The notes beneath the pieces are model-generated. The model ran no database searches, was not told where the DNA came from, and worked only from the letters and a program-made list of their open reading frames with translations. A stretch of 64,000 nt of DNA from Euptelea pleiosperma (lineage: Eukaryota; Streptophyta; Magnoliopsida; Ranunculales; Eupteleaceae): contig CM068545.1 in NCBI GenBank assembly GCA_035048495.1, positions 39,942,225-40,006,224 of the forward strand, given 5' to 3'. Below, in pieces: positions 1 through 61,343 of the stretch; within the stretch, counting starts at the first letter, position 1, and every line of letters begins with the position of its first letter. The translations under genes were made by a program, and so were the position numbers.

Positions 1-210
1 TATGATCCATTAACTAGAGTTTCCTCTTTTCTTCTTGCTCTTTCCTTCTTTTCTATTTTTTTTCCTTCTTTGTCCATCTTTTTTTTCTTCTTCTTTTTGT
101 GGTAGTTCCTACCACCTATACAGTCTACGGACGTGCAAGAGGTCATTCATGCAGATTTAAAGGGATAACTTAGCCTCTACGTATGTGCATGCCGTAGATG
201 AGAAGTTTGT
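1..210. other. T-rich intron 6 sequence, nothing recognised
   Basis: Pyrimidine-rich, T-rich sequence with no coding pattern. It ends in the target-site duplication (about 195-210) of the LINE tail that follows. By position it belongs to intron 6 of the minus-strand dehydrogenase gene. Confidence 0.4.
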
Positions 211-347
211 TTTTTGATAAGGTAATAAGTATCATTAAAAGGGGACGAATTCCAAAAGAGAACAAAAAGAAGACATATCCCACTCCCTAAACAGAATGGG
301 ATGAATCCCCTAGCAAATCATCCCATCTAAAAACAAACGGTGGTCAC
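211..347 (-). mobile_element. 5'-truncated LINE 3' tail
   Basis: A T-run followed by TTGATAAG at the left edge is the reverse complement of the CTTATCAAAA(A)n tail shared with the other LINE tails in this window, so the fragment is on the minus strand. It is flanked by an imperfect direct repeat, AGATGAGAAGTTTGT (195-209) and AGATAAGAAGTTGTT (348-362), as expected for target-primed insertion. No coding sequence remains. The assignment rests on the tail and the flanking repeat. Confidence 0.55.
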
Positions 348-594
348 AGATAAGAAGTTGTTGCAACATGGTTTATTTTTTCTCCAAGAAAAATTGCAAG
401 TTCTTGTAATTTTTCGACACATTTTCCCAGGTCCATTATAGACACGTTTCTCGAGGTTGTCGTAACACATTTCTTGAGACTAGTATGACTTGTTTCCTGA
501 GTCTATCGTGAGTAAATCGCAGGTATTAGCATCTCTTTTGAGCTTTCCAAAGCAAATCGCAGGTGTTTAGATTTCTCTCCCAGGCTCTCCAAAT

Positions 595-1012
595 CTATGA
601 TGCCCGGATACGGATACGGGAAGCGGGGATACTACTCGACATTTTCCAAAATCAGGGACACGGATACGGATGCGAGTATCCTACCCATTTCCTAAAATTT
701 GTGGCATAGTTACTTCTACATATGATGTTATAAAGTGTACACACATAAATACACAATCTTGAATGTATAAACATCTAATAAAAAAGTATATGATAATCAA
801 ATAAGTGTTATAAATATTTTATTTTATATTGCTTATAAAATTAATATAGTTGGACTATTGATTTAAACTAATGTTAATATAAATGCACTATTTTTTGTGT
901 TTTTTTTATAAATAAACACCTACTCGTATCCTACCCGTATTCGTACCCGTATCCGTGTCGTATCCTGTGGATACTGGTACTTTGGACATATACAGGTATC
1001 CGGGTATCATAG
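595..1012. mobile_element. 418-bp non-autonomous TIR element (hAT-like)
   Basis: Terminal inverted repeats are CTATGATGCCCGGATA at the left and, read from the right end inward, CTATGATACCCGGATA. Flanks are CTCCAAAT (587-594) and CTCCAAAG (1013-1020), an 8-bp duplication with one mismatch. Both ends are rich in GGATACGG / CCGTATCC motifs and the centre is AT-rich. There is no transposase ORF. The 8-bp duplication suggests the hAT superfamily. Confidence 0.75.
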
Positions 1013-1435
1013 CTCCAAAGTATATTGCGGATATCCACGAAGAATCACAGGGTTTCTGGAGTGAGTATAAGTGTTTGTGACCTAGTGGTTGGTGATGGAA
1101 TCTAAACCTAGTCTATTGTCTTTGAGATACTTATTTCTCAAATGAATTCCATTAAATTCAATAGAATTAATTATGTACCTTTGTCTAAATCTGTACAAGT
1201 TTTCCTCACAACTAGAGGGAAACTTAGTTATTTGAGTACAGAATAGCATTCGGGAGAGGCAATTTTGAAGAGTGGACTCGGGAAAAGGTTCAGATTATGA
1301 TCTGGTTCTGGAATAGTATGGATCTACAAATAAGTGTAAATGTGATGTTTTTAAACACAACAAAAGAAATATGAGAGACAGTTTCGGAAACATATTCTAG
1401 TTACACGTGTATCTGTTGTTTCAATTTTTTTTACT
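1013..1435. other. Intron 6 stretch, nothing recognised
   Basis: I see no coding pattern, terminal repeats or known motif here. It may be host intron or an over-decayed element. Confidence 0.35.
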
Positions 1436-2483
1436 CTGCAGCAAGGTGATAAAAGTCTTAGTGAATACTATGCCTGCATGCCGGAAATAATTGATGAACA
1501 GAACGTATATGAGACTATTATACTTATCCGATTATCTAACGAAGACAACGAGAGGAGTATCAAGTTATGAAGTTTCTTTCTGGTCTATGCGAGTTCAAAT
1601 CCTTAGCAGCAAAGAGCTTTCATCATTGACAGAAGTTTATTCTTGCCTTCAGCGGGTCTCATTCTATGCCACTAGTGCCACAACAATTGATAATTTTTCC
1701 CTTGCAGCTTCGAGTAATTTTCCAGTCTCAAGGAGAGGAACCTTTACCAGTCATGATGGTCGGACACGTGGTAGAGGTCGTGGAGCTGGTAGAGACTCAA
1801 AGGAGGCCATAAGTAGAGGACGCGATACTCATAAGTGTATTCATTGTAGTCATGATGGTCACACCTCCGATACGTGCTAGAATCTTCATAGGAAACCAGC
1901 ATAGGTCAATCAAACTTCTACATTAAGTGTTGAGGCTAATATTTATGACTATACAACCTTTTCATTGCCTACTATGTCTGCTAGTATTTATATTTTCTAG
2001 GAGAAATATGCCATGTTGATGAAAGCCCAACAGTCTGTTGCTTCCTCCAACTCAACAACCACCTTGGTCCAGTCAGGTATATCTTGTGTTTATTCTACTA
2101 ATTCTCCATGGATTATTGATTCTAATGCCACATACCATATTACTATCACCCCATGTGTGTTTTCTTCCCTTAGTCCATCTAACCCCACTCAGTGTGTTAC
2201 TCTTGCTAATGGCACTACATCTAAAGTGTCCGGAGTTGGTATTGCACATCCTCATTTATCTCTTTTATTATCTTGTCTTAAATGTACCTAAATTTCCTTT
2301 TAACTTAATGTATGTAGGTAAACTCACCAAATATCTTAATTGCCCAGTTACCTTCTGTTCTTCTATGTCTTCTAGGATCTAAAGACAGAGAAGAAGATTG
2401 GTGGAGGGCATGAAGATGATAGTCTTTACTATATTAGGGTGGTGCTTGGTTTAGTGCAGAAGCTGAGTATTGGGCTATGGCAC
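1436..2483 (+). pseudogene. Degenerate Ty1/copia gag-protease remnant with internal deletion
   Basis: In shifting plus-strand frames I read a copia Gag stretch (QQGDKSLSEYY near 1438), a damaged zinc knuckle (CIHCSHDGHTSDTC near 1837-1878), a protease-like segment (WIIDSNATYHIT near 2110-2145, where a DSGA motif is expected) and a GAG-pre-integrase stretch near 2395-2440. It then jumps directly to a few residues of the RNase H active region (AEAEYWAMA near 2457-2482). Integrase and reverse transcriptase are missing. Several stops and frameshifts are present and no LTRs were found. The right edge is cut by the GC-rich TIR element beginning at 2484. Confidence 0.75.
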
Positions 2484-2685
2484 TAGGGCTGCAACTTGAG
2501 CGGGCTCAACCCGACGTTGGGCTCGGGTTGGGTTGGCCCCTTCAGTACTTGGGCTTGGGATCGGGCTTGGATTTTGACAACCCGAGCAAAATCGGGTTGG
2601 GCTCGGGCTGAGGCCTCGGACAACCCAACCCGAGCCCAATTTATGTTAGACACACTTGTATAAGTTACATGGTTATACATCATAG

Positions 2686-3802
2686 CAAGGAAATAAATTT
2701 CGGCTTCGAGGTTTATTTCGACCAGTCTAAAAATGGAAATATTTCGTGGAAATAATACATTTTTCGTGAAAATGATGGAAATAATGCGGAAATGATGGAA
2801 ATATTGTGAAAATGTTTGTGGAAAGTTTGGGAAATGAAGAAACAAGCATAAAAACACTTATAAGCTTTCAAACCATAATATACAATCATATGTAGTGTGG
2901 AAATGAATGACCATAATGGTCTATAATATGTCGCGGCAAGTATCTTTAATTAGTCAAGGTTTAATTTAATTATATAATTATTGTTTAATTGCTAATTATA
3001 AAGAAGTCATAAAGTAATATATTAACAAATCCTTATTCACTTACATTATTTTCTTAACATTATATGTAATTTTAGAAAACCTATTTACTATTAACTTATG
3101 ACATTTATTTAATTTTTTATTTGAAAAAAAAATATTAGTTAATTTTTTTTGAATTTTTTTTAACCCAACCAACTTGTAGAACGGGCTAAGTTATGCAACA
3201 TATAATCAATTTATGCACAATCATGAATGTTTAGGGTAAAAACCATTGAAATTGGGGTTTTTCCCAAATCCTAAATTTTCACCCTAAACGATCTTCAATC
3301 CGTGCACAAATCTAGTGTAAATGCATCATAGATTCATAAATTTAATGAATTTACACCTAACCTATTTATTTGTAGCAAGAAATTTTATCCTTATGTATAT
3401 TTTGAATTCGAAAATACTCCCAAACGGGATTTGATTCTTCCTCACGATCAATCTACGAACCAAAAAATCTACAATGGATTGATCTTTTGTATAAACAAAA
3501 TGTATGGAAAGGGGCTGAATAGATCAAATATGAGATTTATAACGGTTTTGAACTCAAATGAGATGTTTCCTACCTCCGATTGAAATATTTCCATACATGT
3601 CGAAACATTTCGACCGAAATAATATTTATTTACACTGTCAATTGATCGAAATTTACTGTTCACGCGAAATATTTCGACATGAATGGAAATATTTCAGGAA
3701 ATTTAACATTATTTCGATGTAAGTATTCTTTCCTGTCGGTAACCTAGAAAATAGAAATCTTTCGTGAAATATTTCGATAATTTCGTGAAATTTATTTCCT
3801 TG
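2686..3802. mobile_element. CAAGG-family non-autonomous hAT-like element, copy 1
   Basis: The element starts CAAGGAAATAAATTTCG and ends ...GAAATTTATTTCCTTG, inverted repeats of each other. A perfect 8-bp target duplication CATCATAG flanks it (2678-2685 and 3803-3810). The terminus fits the hAT pattern YARNG. Its 1117 bp are AT-rich and carry no transposase ORF. The ends are dense in short GAAAT / TTTCG words, including the palindrome CGAAATATTTCG, plausibly transposase-binding subterminal repeats. Homologous copies are at 28243-29339 and 40896-42034. Confidence 0.93.
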
Positions 3803-4013
3803 CATCATAGTAAATCCACATATTTAGTTAAACTTAAAACCTAAAAGTTAAAATTAAAATCCCTCTCCCCGATCTCCATATTCTCTCCTATTCACAAGAT
3901 CAAGCTAGGGTTTCCCTCTCCCCTTCCCCCCAAGGCTAGCCGCCAGAGGCTGCCGGATTCACACATTGCATGCCGCAAAAGCTGCACCCCACCCCCCCAG
4001 TTCCTCTCCACTA

Positions 4014-4232
4014 TTGCAAGTCGTCATGCTCTGGATGGAAGCCCCAATGTCATTAGATTTCTTCAAATATAACCTCTCGATCATCAAATGCATTGTTGGG
4101 GCATTTAATTCAAAATCATATCCTTGTCTGCGGACGGATTACCGCTCAAAACACTGTTGCAGGTCGCTGTGCTCTAAATGGAAGCACCAAAGTCGCCAGA
4201 TCTCTTCAATCTGACCTCTCCATCGACAAATG
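4014..4232. repeat. Diverged tandem duplication, period about 143 bp
   Basis: The stretch beginning TTGCAAGTCGTCATGC at 4014 recurs diverged at 4157 as TTGCAGGTCGCTGTGC. Both copies run on through a GAT-TC-TTCAA motif and end in CAAATGCATT. ORFs across it resemble no family I recognise. Confidence 0.5.
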
Positions 4233-4740
4233 CATTTTCGGGTTTAATCCCCAAACCAAATCCTTTTCCGCCATGGCCGTATCCGAAAAAAATTTCTCCG
4301 GGTTCGTAATTCTCTGTTTGATTGATTTGGGGTTTATATTTGTTCATTGTTATTTTTATGTTTTTTCTATTTCACCTTGTTTTTTGTTGTTGTATTCAAA
4401 TGCATCTTGGATTCTATTGTTTGTTTTGCTTCTTGTTAAATTTTTTTATAGTTGGTTAGAAGTTCTAGATTCTTGTTCTAGAGATAAAGATGAGTTTTTA
4501 CACAGTATTACCACTTCTCTCTTCTTCTTCTTCTCTCTCTCTCTCTACTATAGACCCCTCTTCTCTCGGTGTCAACTTGACTAACCCGACCAACCCAATT
4601 GGATTGGGCTTGGGCTAATGTCAGGCTTGACCTTGGGTGGGGCTCGGGCTCGGGCTCGGGCTAGGGTTGGATGGTCTACAGGTCAGGTTGGGCTCGGGTT
4701 GGCCCCTAACCCGACCCAACCCACCCGAGACGAAATTTTC

Positions 4741-54599
<49,859 letters not shown>

Positions 54600-54678
54600 T
54601 GGAGAGAGAGAGAGAGAGCGAGCGCACTAGCAGTGTCGAGCTCTTTTCACGACAGAGTGTCCAGAAGTGAGGAAAGAG
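54600..54678 (-). promoter_or_regulatory. IPMDH: IPMDH 5' leader and proximal promoter
   Basis: On the coding strand a CT-rich run (54602-54618) directly precedes the ATG, typical of plant 5' leaders and Y patches. Only about 80 bp of host sequence separate the ATG from the inserted TIR element. No TATA box is evident in this short interval. Confidence 0.5.
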
Positions 54679-55039
54679 CTATGTTCTAAAACTCGGAACT
54701 CGGACACGGCTCGGAAGTCCATTGGGCCGAGTCACCTCGATGACTCGGGATTCGACTCGGCGAGTCATTAAATTGACTATTGTTTATTTAAATATATAAA
54801 AAATAATATTTATTACGAAAAACTTTGAAAATAGGAAACAAATACAAAACAATATTTAGAAAATCAGAAAAAAAATTTGAGTTTTGACTGGACTCGGCCT
54901 TTAAACGGGTGACTCGGCTGAATTATAGTTAAACTCGGACGATTCTCCGAGTCAACTCGCCAGACTATGCAAATCCGAGTTTGTATGCCGAGTCGACTCG
55001 AAATATGATCGAGTCAACTCGGCGAGTTTTAAAACATTG
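54679..55039. mobile_element. 361-bp TIR element in the IPMDH promoter
   Basis: Left end CTATGTTCTAAAACTCGG and right end, inverted, CAATGTTTTAAAACTCG. A perfect 8-bp repeat GGAAAGAG flanks it (54671-54678 and 55040-55047), suggesting hAT. The arms are full of ACTCGG / CCGAGT words and the centre is AT-rich. No ORF. Confidence 0.88.
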
Positions 55040-55129
55040 GGAAAGAGTAGCTACGTTTGGGAAAAGCTTACAGGCCGCGAAGGACTTCGAGTCAAAAAAA
55101 AACTATTATGGAAATGTAAAACACGTGAT

Positions 55130-55315
55130 TCTGGTGCGAGAAAAATTTTGAAAGGGGCGGGATTTTTTAAGCGGTGATAATGCGCCCAATGATCACACGC
55201 CCCACATGTACCTGGGTTTTAAGATTTTGTTTTAAAAAACTTTTAAGTACCATGGGTAAATGTCGCGCGATCATTGGCACATGATCACCACTTCAAAAAC
55301 TTTCTCGTTGAGAAA
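55130..55315. repeat. Inverted-repeat element, about 185 bp
   Basis: AAGCGGTGATAATGCGCCCA (from 55169) pairs imperfectly with the inverse of the stretch at 55264-55293, and outer words GCGAGAAAAATTTTG / AACTTTCTCG also pair. Probably a small MITE. Target duplication not identified. Confidence 0.5.
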
Positions 55316-55460
55316 AGGTAAAATCTATGTATCTATATGGATTAAGGACTGATCTATCTATTATCTATTATCTATACTAAAACTCGGCACTCTAGAGGCG
55401 GCACTCTCTCCATCTTTTTTTCAACATTTTTTTTCAAAAATACCCCTATCAGTACGCAAC

Positions 55461-55570
55461 ATGTCCTCCATGCTTCCTCTCCTCTACGTTACAAGAATGC
55501 GGAGAGACTCGCTCTCATACATGCACATCTCTTTCAAACGTTTCATCTCCTCCGCATCATCGTCTCCAAG
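55461..55570 (+). other. Possible captured first exon with targeting-peptide-like start
   Basis: An ATG opens 36 codons, basic and serine-rich and ending FKRFISSASSSP, directly followed by a strong donor GTAAGT at 55571. The composition resembles a mitochondrial presequence. No continuing exon was recognised, so this may be a fragment carried by the Helitron or chance. Confidence 0.3.
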
Positions 55571-58500
55571 GTAAGTTATCGTCCTCCTTTGTAAGAAGTG
55601 GTTTCTTTTGACATTTTTATTTGTTTGTGTATGCTGAGGTTGAGGATTTTTATCTTTTCGGTTTGGTTAGGATTCTGATTTGGGATTTATAGAGAAAAGC
55701 CTCCTCAGAGAAGAAAAAGACCCCCGGGATACAGATTTCCCTACTCTTGTGCAATAATGGGATACCGGGACAAGTTCGTGCGACCTTACTTGCATCTTTG
55801 ATTCTTTGGTTTCTTCTTCATCTTCCAAATTTTTTTTTTATTTGAAGAAAGCTTAGCGAATAAGGGATATTCTGAAAGTGTTATGTTCCATATAACAAAT
55901 GGTATGTTTTTCTTCATTTTGTTGGTGCAGATTTTAATATTGTTTGTTAACTTATTCACCATGTTTGAGCTATTTCGAATTTGTGGTACCCCTTTTTTCA
56001 GGTATCTCTTCTTCTCTACCAGGAAGTTTATTTCGTGTCGTTCACGTATATATGGGTAATGGATTCTAATCACAAATCTCTTTACATCGGTAGCTAAATT
56101 TTGCATTTTTATTGTTTCCTTGGGTGTGTTTGTTGAGCTTTATTGTTTTGGGATCAAGCTGGTATGTCTCACTTTGATTATGACTTTGGATAGGGTTTCA
56201 AAGCAAAGGATGGCGTCAATTTCGTTTCTATATTTTCAGACTGTAAGGTTTCGACTCGGCGGTTCTATACCTCTCGCAAATACTAAAGGTCACAACCTAA
56301 AAACTCTTAACACTAACCCAAACTTGCTATGAGAGATTTCTTGATTATTGTTTTCTTCATTTGTTCATAAATTTTAAATTGCCGAAATTAAGTTGTTCTG
56401 TGCTTCAAGAAAAAGGAATCAGATAAAAAATTATAGTGGTCGCAATTCAAAGTCCATCTCTCTCTGTTTCTTTCTCTACAATTTTTCTGAATTTCAATTC
56501 ATTTTTTTTCCATTTTTGTGTTTTAGTTTTAGCATCCAAGAAGAACAATCGAAGGGGACTTGAAGGAGGGAGGCGTTGTTTCATATCGTCTTTGCGACAT
56601 TTTCTTTTCCTTCGACGGTTTTAGTTGCTTCAGCACATAACAGTAATTCCCTCAACAATCAATAATTAAAAACATGTCTTGAAATTTGAGTGACTTTTTT
56701 TTGTTTGTTCTTTTGGATAATGTTTTTGGTGATTTTTCACATAGCCACCCTATCCGGTTTCTTTCTGTTTTCAGATTTGGGCATAGAAATTTGAAATAAG
56801 TTTTGTTATATCTCTCAATTTAGCTTTAGTGGGTAAAGTTGTTGACATTAGGTTGTGGAACTAAGGGTTTCTGGGCAATAACATTTCGAGAGGCAGTCAT
56901 CTTTATTTTTCCTTTTTTGTGTTTTTCTTTTTTTTTTTTTTGGTTTTTTCAAAGAAAATCTCAAGACATGGAATAAGCAGCATAAGACTCTAGCTGCTAT
57001 CCTCACAATAATAATAGGATCACAGGCTGCATTAATTTATATGCCCAACAGTTCAAACTTGGCTTAATTCTAGGCTTGAGCTTAACTTTTAAAGAAAATA
57101 AGTTTAGGCACAATGCAAATTTAATATCCCTATCTATAACCATTTTGAACCTCAAGGAAGAAGAAATGGAAGAAAGAAAAGTTTTTGAGAAGGGGAAATC
57201 ACTATTTGGTCAGATGTGTTTTCTTTTAGTCCACGTTATTTCAGACGTTGTCCACTTCTTCTTCGTCTTCTTCTTCTTCACATTTTTCTGTAACTCTGTT
57301 TTCTGGTTTCATCTTCTTCTTCTTCACAATTTTCTATAACATTTCTATAACTGTTTTCTGGTTTCCATCTTCTTTCAGTCTACATTACTTGCAGAGTTGC
57401 AATCCACATTTTCTTTCAGACATTGTCCACTTTAGTCTTTCTTCTTCTTCTTCTTCTTCTTCTTCTTCTTCTTCTTTCAGTCTACTTTAGTTTGTCTGTC
57501 TCTTTTCCATTTCAAAAAAATCAGGCTAAGAGACAAACTATCTTTATCTAATGAACTAAAGAAGAAAAATCAGACAAAGACATAATATCATGCACTGGAA
57601 GATTCACAATCAAAATTTGGTCTTGTTCACTCACTATCTGTCTGTATCTCTTTGTTGGATCTCAAAAGATCAACTTTTTCTCCGTTGTTTCATTCTATAC
57701 GAAGTCAACATTTATATGAACCATTTATCCCTGTCAATCCTAAGACTGTTAGTCTCATGCTGCCAAAACTTGGTAAGTTTGTGAATATTTATTTGCAATG
57801 AGCTAGTCTACTAACTTGCAAGGTAGTTGCGGTATGTTTTTCGAGGATTATTTTTCATGGTCCACGTTTGATAAATCTTCATGGATTATGCTCTTCTTTG
57901 ATGGGTCCTTCTTAGATCAGGCTTCTTGTCAAGTGCACTAGATGAAGGTAATTGAGAGTGGTTGTTAAATATGTAGAGCTCTCTTTTGTGAAGGTAACAA
58001 CTTGCGAGGCAGTTGTTTAGGGATTTGATGTTGACCCATTAGAGTAGGGTAGGCTTACTAAATGATGCAGAATTTGATGTCTCCATTAGTGTATTGTGGA
58101 TCTACTGGAGTATGAGTTTAGTTTTAATACTTGGACCCGCTTGCCGAAACAGAACAGATTCTATTGTGGTGGAGATTGAGGCATAACCACTAGCCAACTT
58201 ACTTCATGCAACATTGGGGCCTATGCCATTGGATTGGTCGGTACTCCATGTGCTTATTTTTAGTTGTCTTGTTCTTTTCTTTAATATGTTCAAAATGAGC
58301 TGTCAACTTCCTCACAGTCTATCATTATGGAATGAAAAAAGTTAGTAGGGAGCACAAGACTACTCAAATTAATTAAAAAAATTCAACTAGAAATTTGTAA
58401 AGTTCCACTGTTGTTGTAGAACAATCAAGTCAAACTCCTACTTATTTATATAAATGTTTTTGAGCATCAAAGGAATTGTGTTCAATCTGTAAGAGAAAGA

Positions 58501-60259
58501 AAGATATGCTCAATGCAAGGATAACTTAATTATATTCTATACATTCCCCATGTTGGGAGTTGAGCAAGTAGAACACCCAGACCCAAAACCTTACTTGACC
58601 TGTAACTGCAACATGCACATAGCTAGGAAAACATCCAAGGTTAATTTATTGATTTGTCTGTTATGTTCATATTTCCAACTTTTCTAGTTTTAGTGCTACA
58701 AATACATATAAATACATATAAAAATCTATTACTATTAGAAAGCGAGAACCGGGGTTGGGACACGACACACGCCCACATGCTCCCCTCTACTTTAAAGGCA
58801 AATATACCTTGCCTCATTTAAATGATCAGGTTGTACAACTCTCCGACGTCCCTCATCAATGATGATGAAGGACCATAGTATAAGCCAGCAGTGCACGCTT
58901 AGATACCACTAACCTTATGGATGTTTATCGCATCCCTAGGTGGCGGACCTATATACCAAATATCAGCCTGATTAGCGATTTCAGTACTTTGGATCTGAGT
59001 ACCCCAAATAGTGTTAGAAATCTACAGCTAAAAATTACTAGTCAGGCTGATTTTTTGCATGTAGGTCAACCTAAAGATAGACCAAACATCGATATGGTTA
59101 ATGATCTCTGAGTGTGTGCCACGTGTAAAGTGCACGTGCATTGCACGTGGCATTCCCCAAGTACATATAAATATCCATTGATTTAATTCTAATACATGCG
59201 TACTCATACAACAAAAAATGTAATAGTTAGTTTATTAGCAAGAAAAATGAAATAAGCATTGTTGATTTCTTTTGGTAATAAACTCCCTATGTGCTTGTGC
59301 ATCTGCTTGGGCTGAAGGAAACCATTTTTTCCTTGAAGACGTAACAACATCCTTTGTGCACTTCATTTAGGTGTTTAGTTACCATCATCTGTGCCTTTGG
59401 ATAAAGCAAACAGAGGGTCTTGTAGTGTATATATCTCACAGTCCTGCTCACCTATTGCAATGGACTCTCAAGGCCATCTACCTTCACAACTAGCCACCAC
59501 CCTCGATCCAATAAGGCCGATTTTGCAAGTTGTCGATCTTTAGAATCAATTTTTGTCATTTTCTTACCTAGAAAATTTTGTTCCTTCACTTGCTCTTCAA
59601 CATGCAATGTTACTGACACAGTGGTGCACCATTGAAGTTTTATTTTCCTTCTTTTATGGCCATCCTAAAAAGTTTGATGGATTCTCATTGTTGCTATTAA
59701 GTAGATGAATCCATTCCAGTGGAAACTATTAATTTCCCATTATTTCGACTGCTCTATTTATAGTGATGGTTGCCATATATACATTTCTTATGTCTTATAG
59801 TCTAACATAACACATTACCATTCTCACTTTGCAAAACTTGAAACTTTATTGATCTTTCTGCATTGGTAACATATATATTTATTTATTTATTGAAATGATG
59901 TTTTTTGTTCAAGTGAAATGGAAAGGAGACATTGGAACTATGTACATTAATGGGACTAATTACAGCCTACTACAGTGCCACTGGCACTCTTCTCTTCTTT
60001 GTGTCAAGCACTTAATGATGTCTTCGATCGCATGGCAAAGGACTTTTCAATCTCCAATCTCTGTTGGAAAATTCATGGATGAGATCTATATAGTTTCATA
60101 ACACATCAATGTTGTTCATACATGTTTTCTTTTATTTTGTATGCTACACTTGAGCTTTGTAAAATGATATATTGTCCCTTGTTGATATTTAGAGTTTTGT
60201 ACAGGAATCAATTTGACAGTGAAATAGAGATAAATGTACCCATACTGGGAATATTTTCT
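55571..60259. other. Helitron interior, no gene recognised
   Basis: T-rich, with many short ORFs lacking family resemblance. It includes a diverged internal repetition around 57240-57480 (TTTCAGAC-TTGTCCACTT words) and a palindromic GTGCACGTGCATTGCACGTG near 59129. Confidence 0.4.
57438..57474. repeat. (CTT)n microsatellite
   Basis: An uninterrupted run of about twelve CTT units. The polyserine ORF across it is a by-product. Confidence 0.9.
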
Positions 60260-60535
60260 TTTAAAAGAAAGCACAATGATGGTGTTCATTAGTAACACGC
60301 CATTCTGTTTACAAATATAGATATTGGCGTTAAGTAACAATTTATGGCGTTTTGTGAATCCCATAAATTTATGGCATTCAATGAATCTATTGATGGCGTT
60401 CACAGAATGACATGAAGTAATTATATAAGAGATGGCATAACCTTCAATGGCGTTTCTTATGGGATGCGATGAACGCCATTAAAGGTCATCTATGGCGTTT
60501 TGCGACCCCCATGAAAAGTCTTTTTTGTTGTAGCT
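60260..60535. mobile_element. CACTA-type terminus remnant
   Basis: Repeated ATGGCGTT words in both orientations (60277-60497), then GTCTTTTTTGTTGTAG at 60519-60534. The inverse CTACAACAAAAAAGAC resembles the CACTACAA... end of plant En/Spm elements, but the terminal CACTA has decayed. Subterminal repeats of this kind bind the CACTA TnpA protein. No partner end was found. Confidence 0.55.
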
Positions 60536-61311
60536 AGCTAAGCCATTTTTTCCGGTTTGCGTGTTCTTTTAAAATACCGGTTCCATGAGATAACATTCAC
60601 ATCGACATTATGCAATTTATAGAGCTTGTTGGTGATTTGCCTAAATGGGTGTCCCATATTGCAATAGTTCCATCCACAGAACAAGAACAAGAAGCAAAAA
60701 CATTAGGTTCTTGTAAGCTCCACTAGATGGAGAAAGGTAAAACAAGTTACATTAAAAAATAAAAGAGCAACACAACTCTATGCAATTAAAAACCCAATCA
60801 GATAAAATATCAATACTCAAGTTAGATTGTGTACTTGGAGATCTTCAACACTTGCAATATGTCCAATAATTGGAATAAGATTCACATTCCATGTTCTAGC
60901 AGATGAAGTTCTAACAGGTGAATGCTATTATTGCAATCCCTTTAAACATGAAAAGCATCTTCGAAAAATTAGTGAGGTTTTCTTTAGAATAGGCAGTTAA
61001 AATGTACATGATCCTCAAAAAAGAAATTCAAAAGTAACATAATGAACATTATAAACAATATATACCATGTACAAGCCTTCCAGTAACAAAGGGACTCCAA
61101 TCTATAACATACCCTTTAGGTGCCAAAAAGTTTGTTGAGCTTGGGGGAGTAAGTCTTTGATGATGGGCATCTTATCAAACTAATTAGTATTTTTAATTGT
61201 GATATTAGAGTATTCTTCAGCCTTCTATTTTCAATGGTGGATTTCTCAAAAACAATACTCATTCTTATTTATTTTTATTATTTATTTTATATAATAATTT
61301 ATTTTTATTGT

Positions 61312-61330
61312 GCCCGTGCTTAGCACGGGC
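61312..61330 (+). other. Helitron 3' terminal hairpin
   Basis: 8-bp GC-rich stem GCCCGTGC / GCACGGGC with loop TTA, 9 nt before ACTAG, as in Helitron 3' ends. Confidence 0.7.
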
Positions 61331-61343
61331 TTTTGATTACTAG

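Larger units (their letters stand above)
2484..4740. mobile_element. Old GC-rich TIR element (hAT-like), boundaries uncertain
   Basis: The left edge TAGGGCTGCAAC resembles the terminus of the small hAT MITE at 19832 (TAGGGTTGCAAA). Next comes a block dense in GGGCTCGGGTTGGG motifs. A second block of the same composition lies at about 4580-4735. Between them are the CAAGG hAT copy 1 and a region with a diverged tandem duplication. I could not find a matching right terminus, so the right end is probably truncated. Treating the two blocks as ends of one element is an inference. Confidence 0.4.
55371..61343 (+). mobile_element. Probable non-autonomous Helitron, about 6 kb
   Basis: The right end has the Helitron signature: a short GC hairpin GCCCGTGCTTAGCACGGGC (61312-61330), then TTTTGATTACTAG, followed by T. 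The left end candidate TCTATACTAAAACTCGG follows an A, fitting insertion between A and T without duplication. No Rep/helicase was recognised inside. An alternative inner 5' end, TCTATTACTATTAG, at about 58723 would make a 2.6-kb element. The right terminus is more secure than the left. Confidence 0.55.

Noticed and set aside
57076..57490. Ser/Phe-rich ORFs over the CTT repeat
   Set aside because: They are produced by the microsatellite and T-rich sequence, with no start context or domain.
58723..61343. Shorter Helitron starting TCTATTACTATTAG at about 58723
   Set aside because: It fits the 5' TC rule equally well but no other evidence favours it. Kept only as an alternative to the start at 55371.
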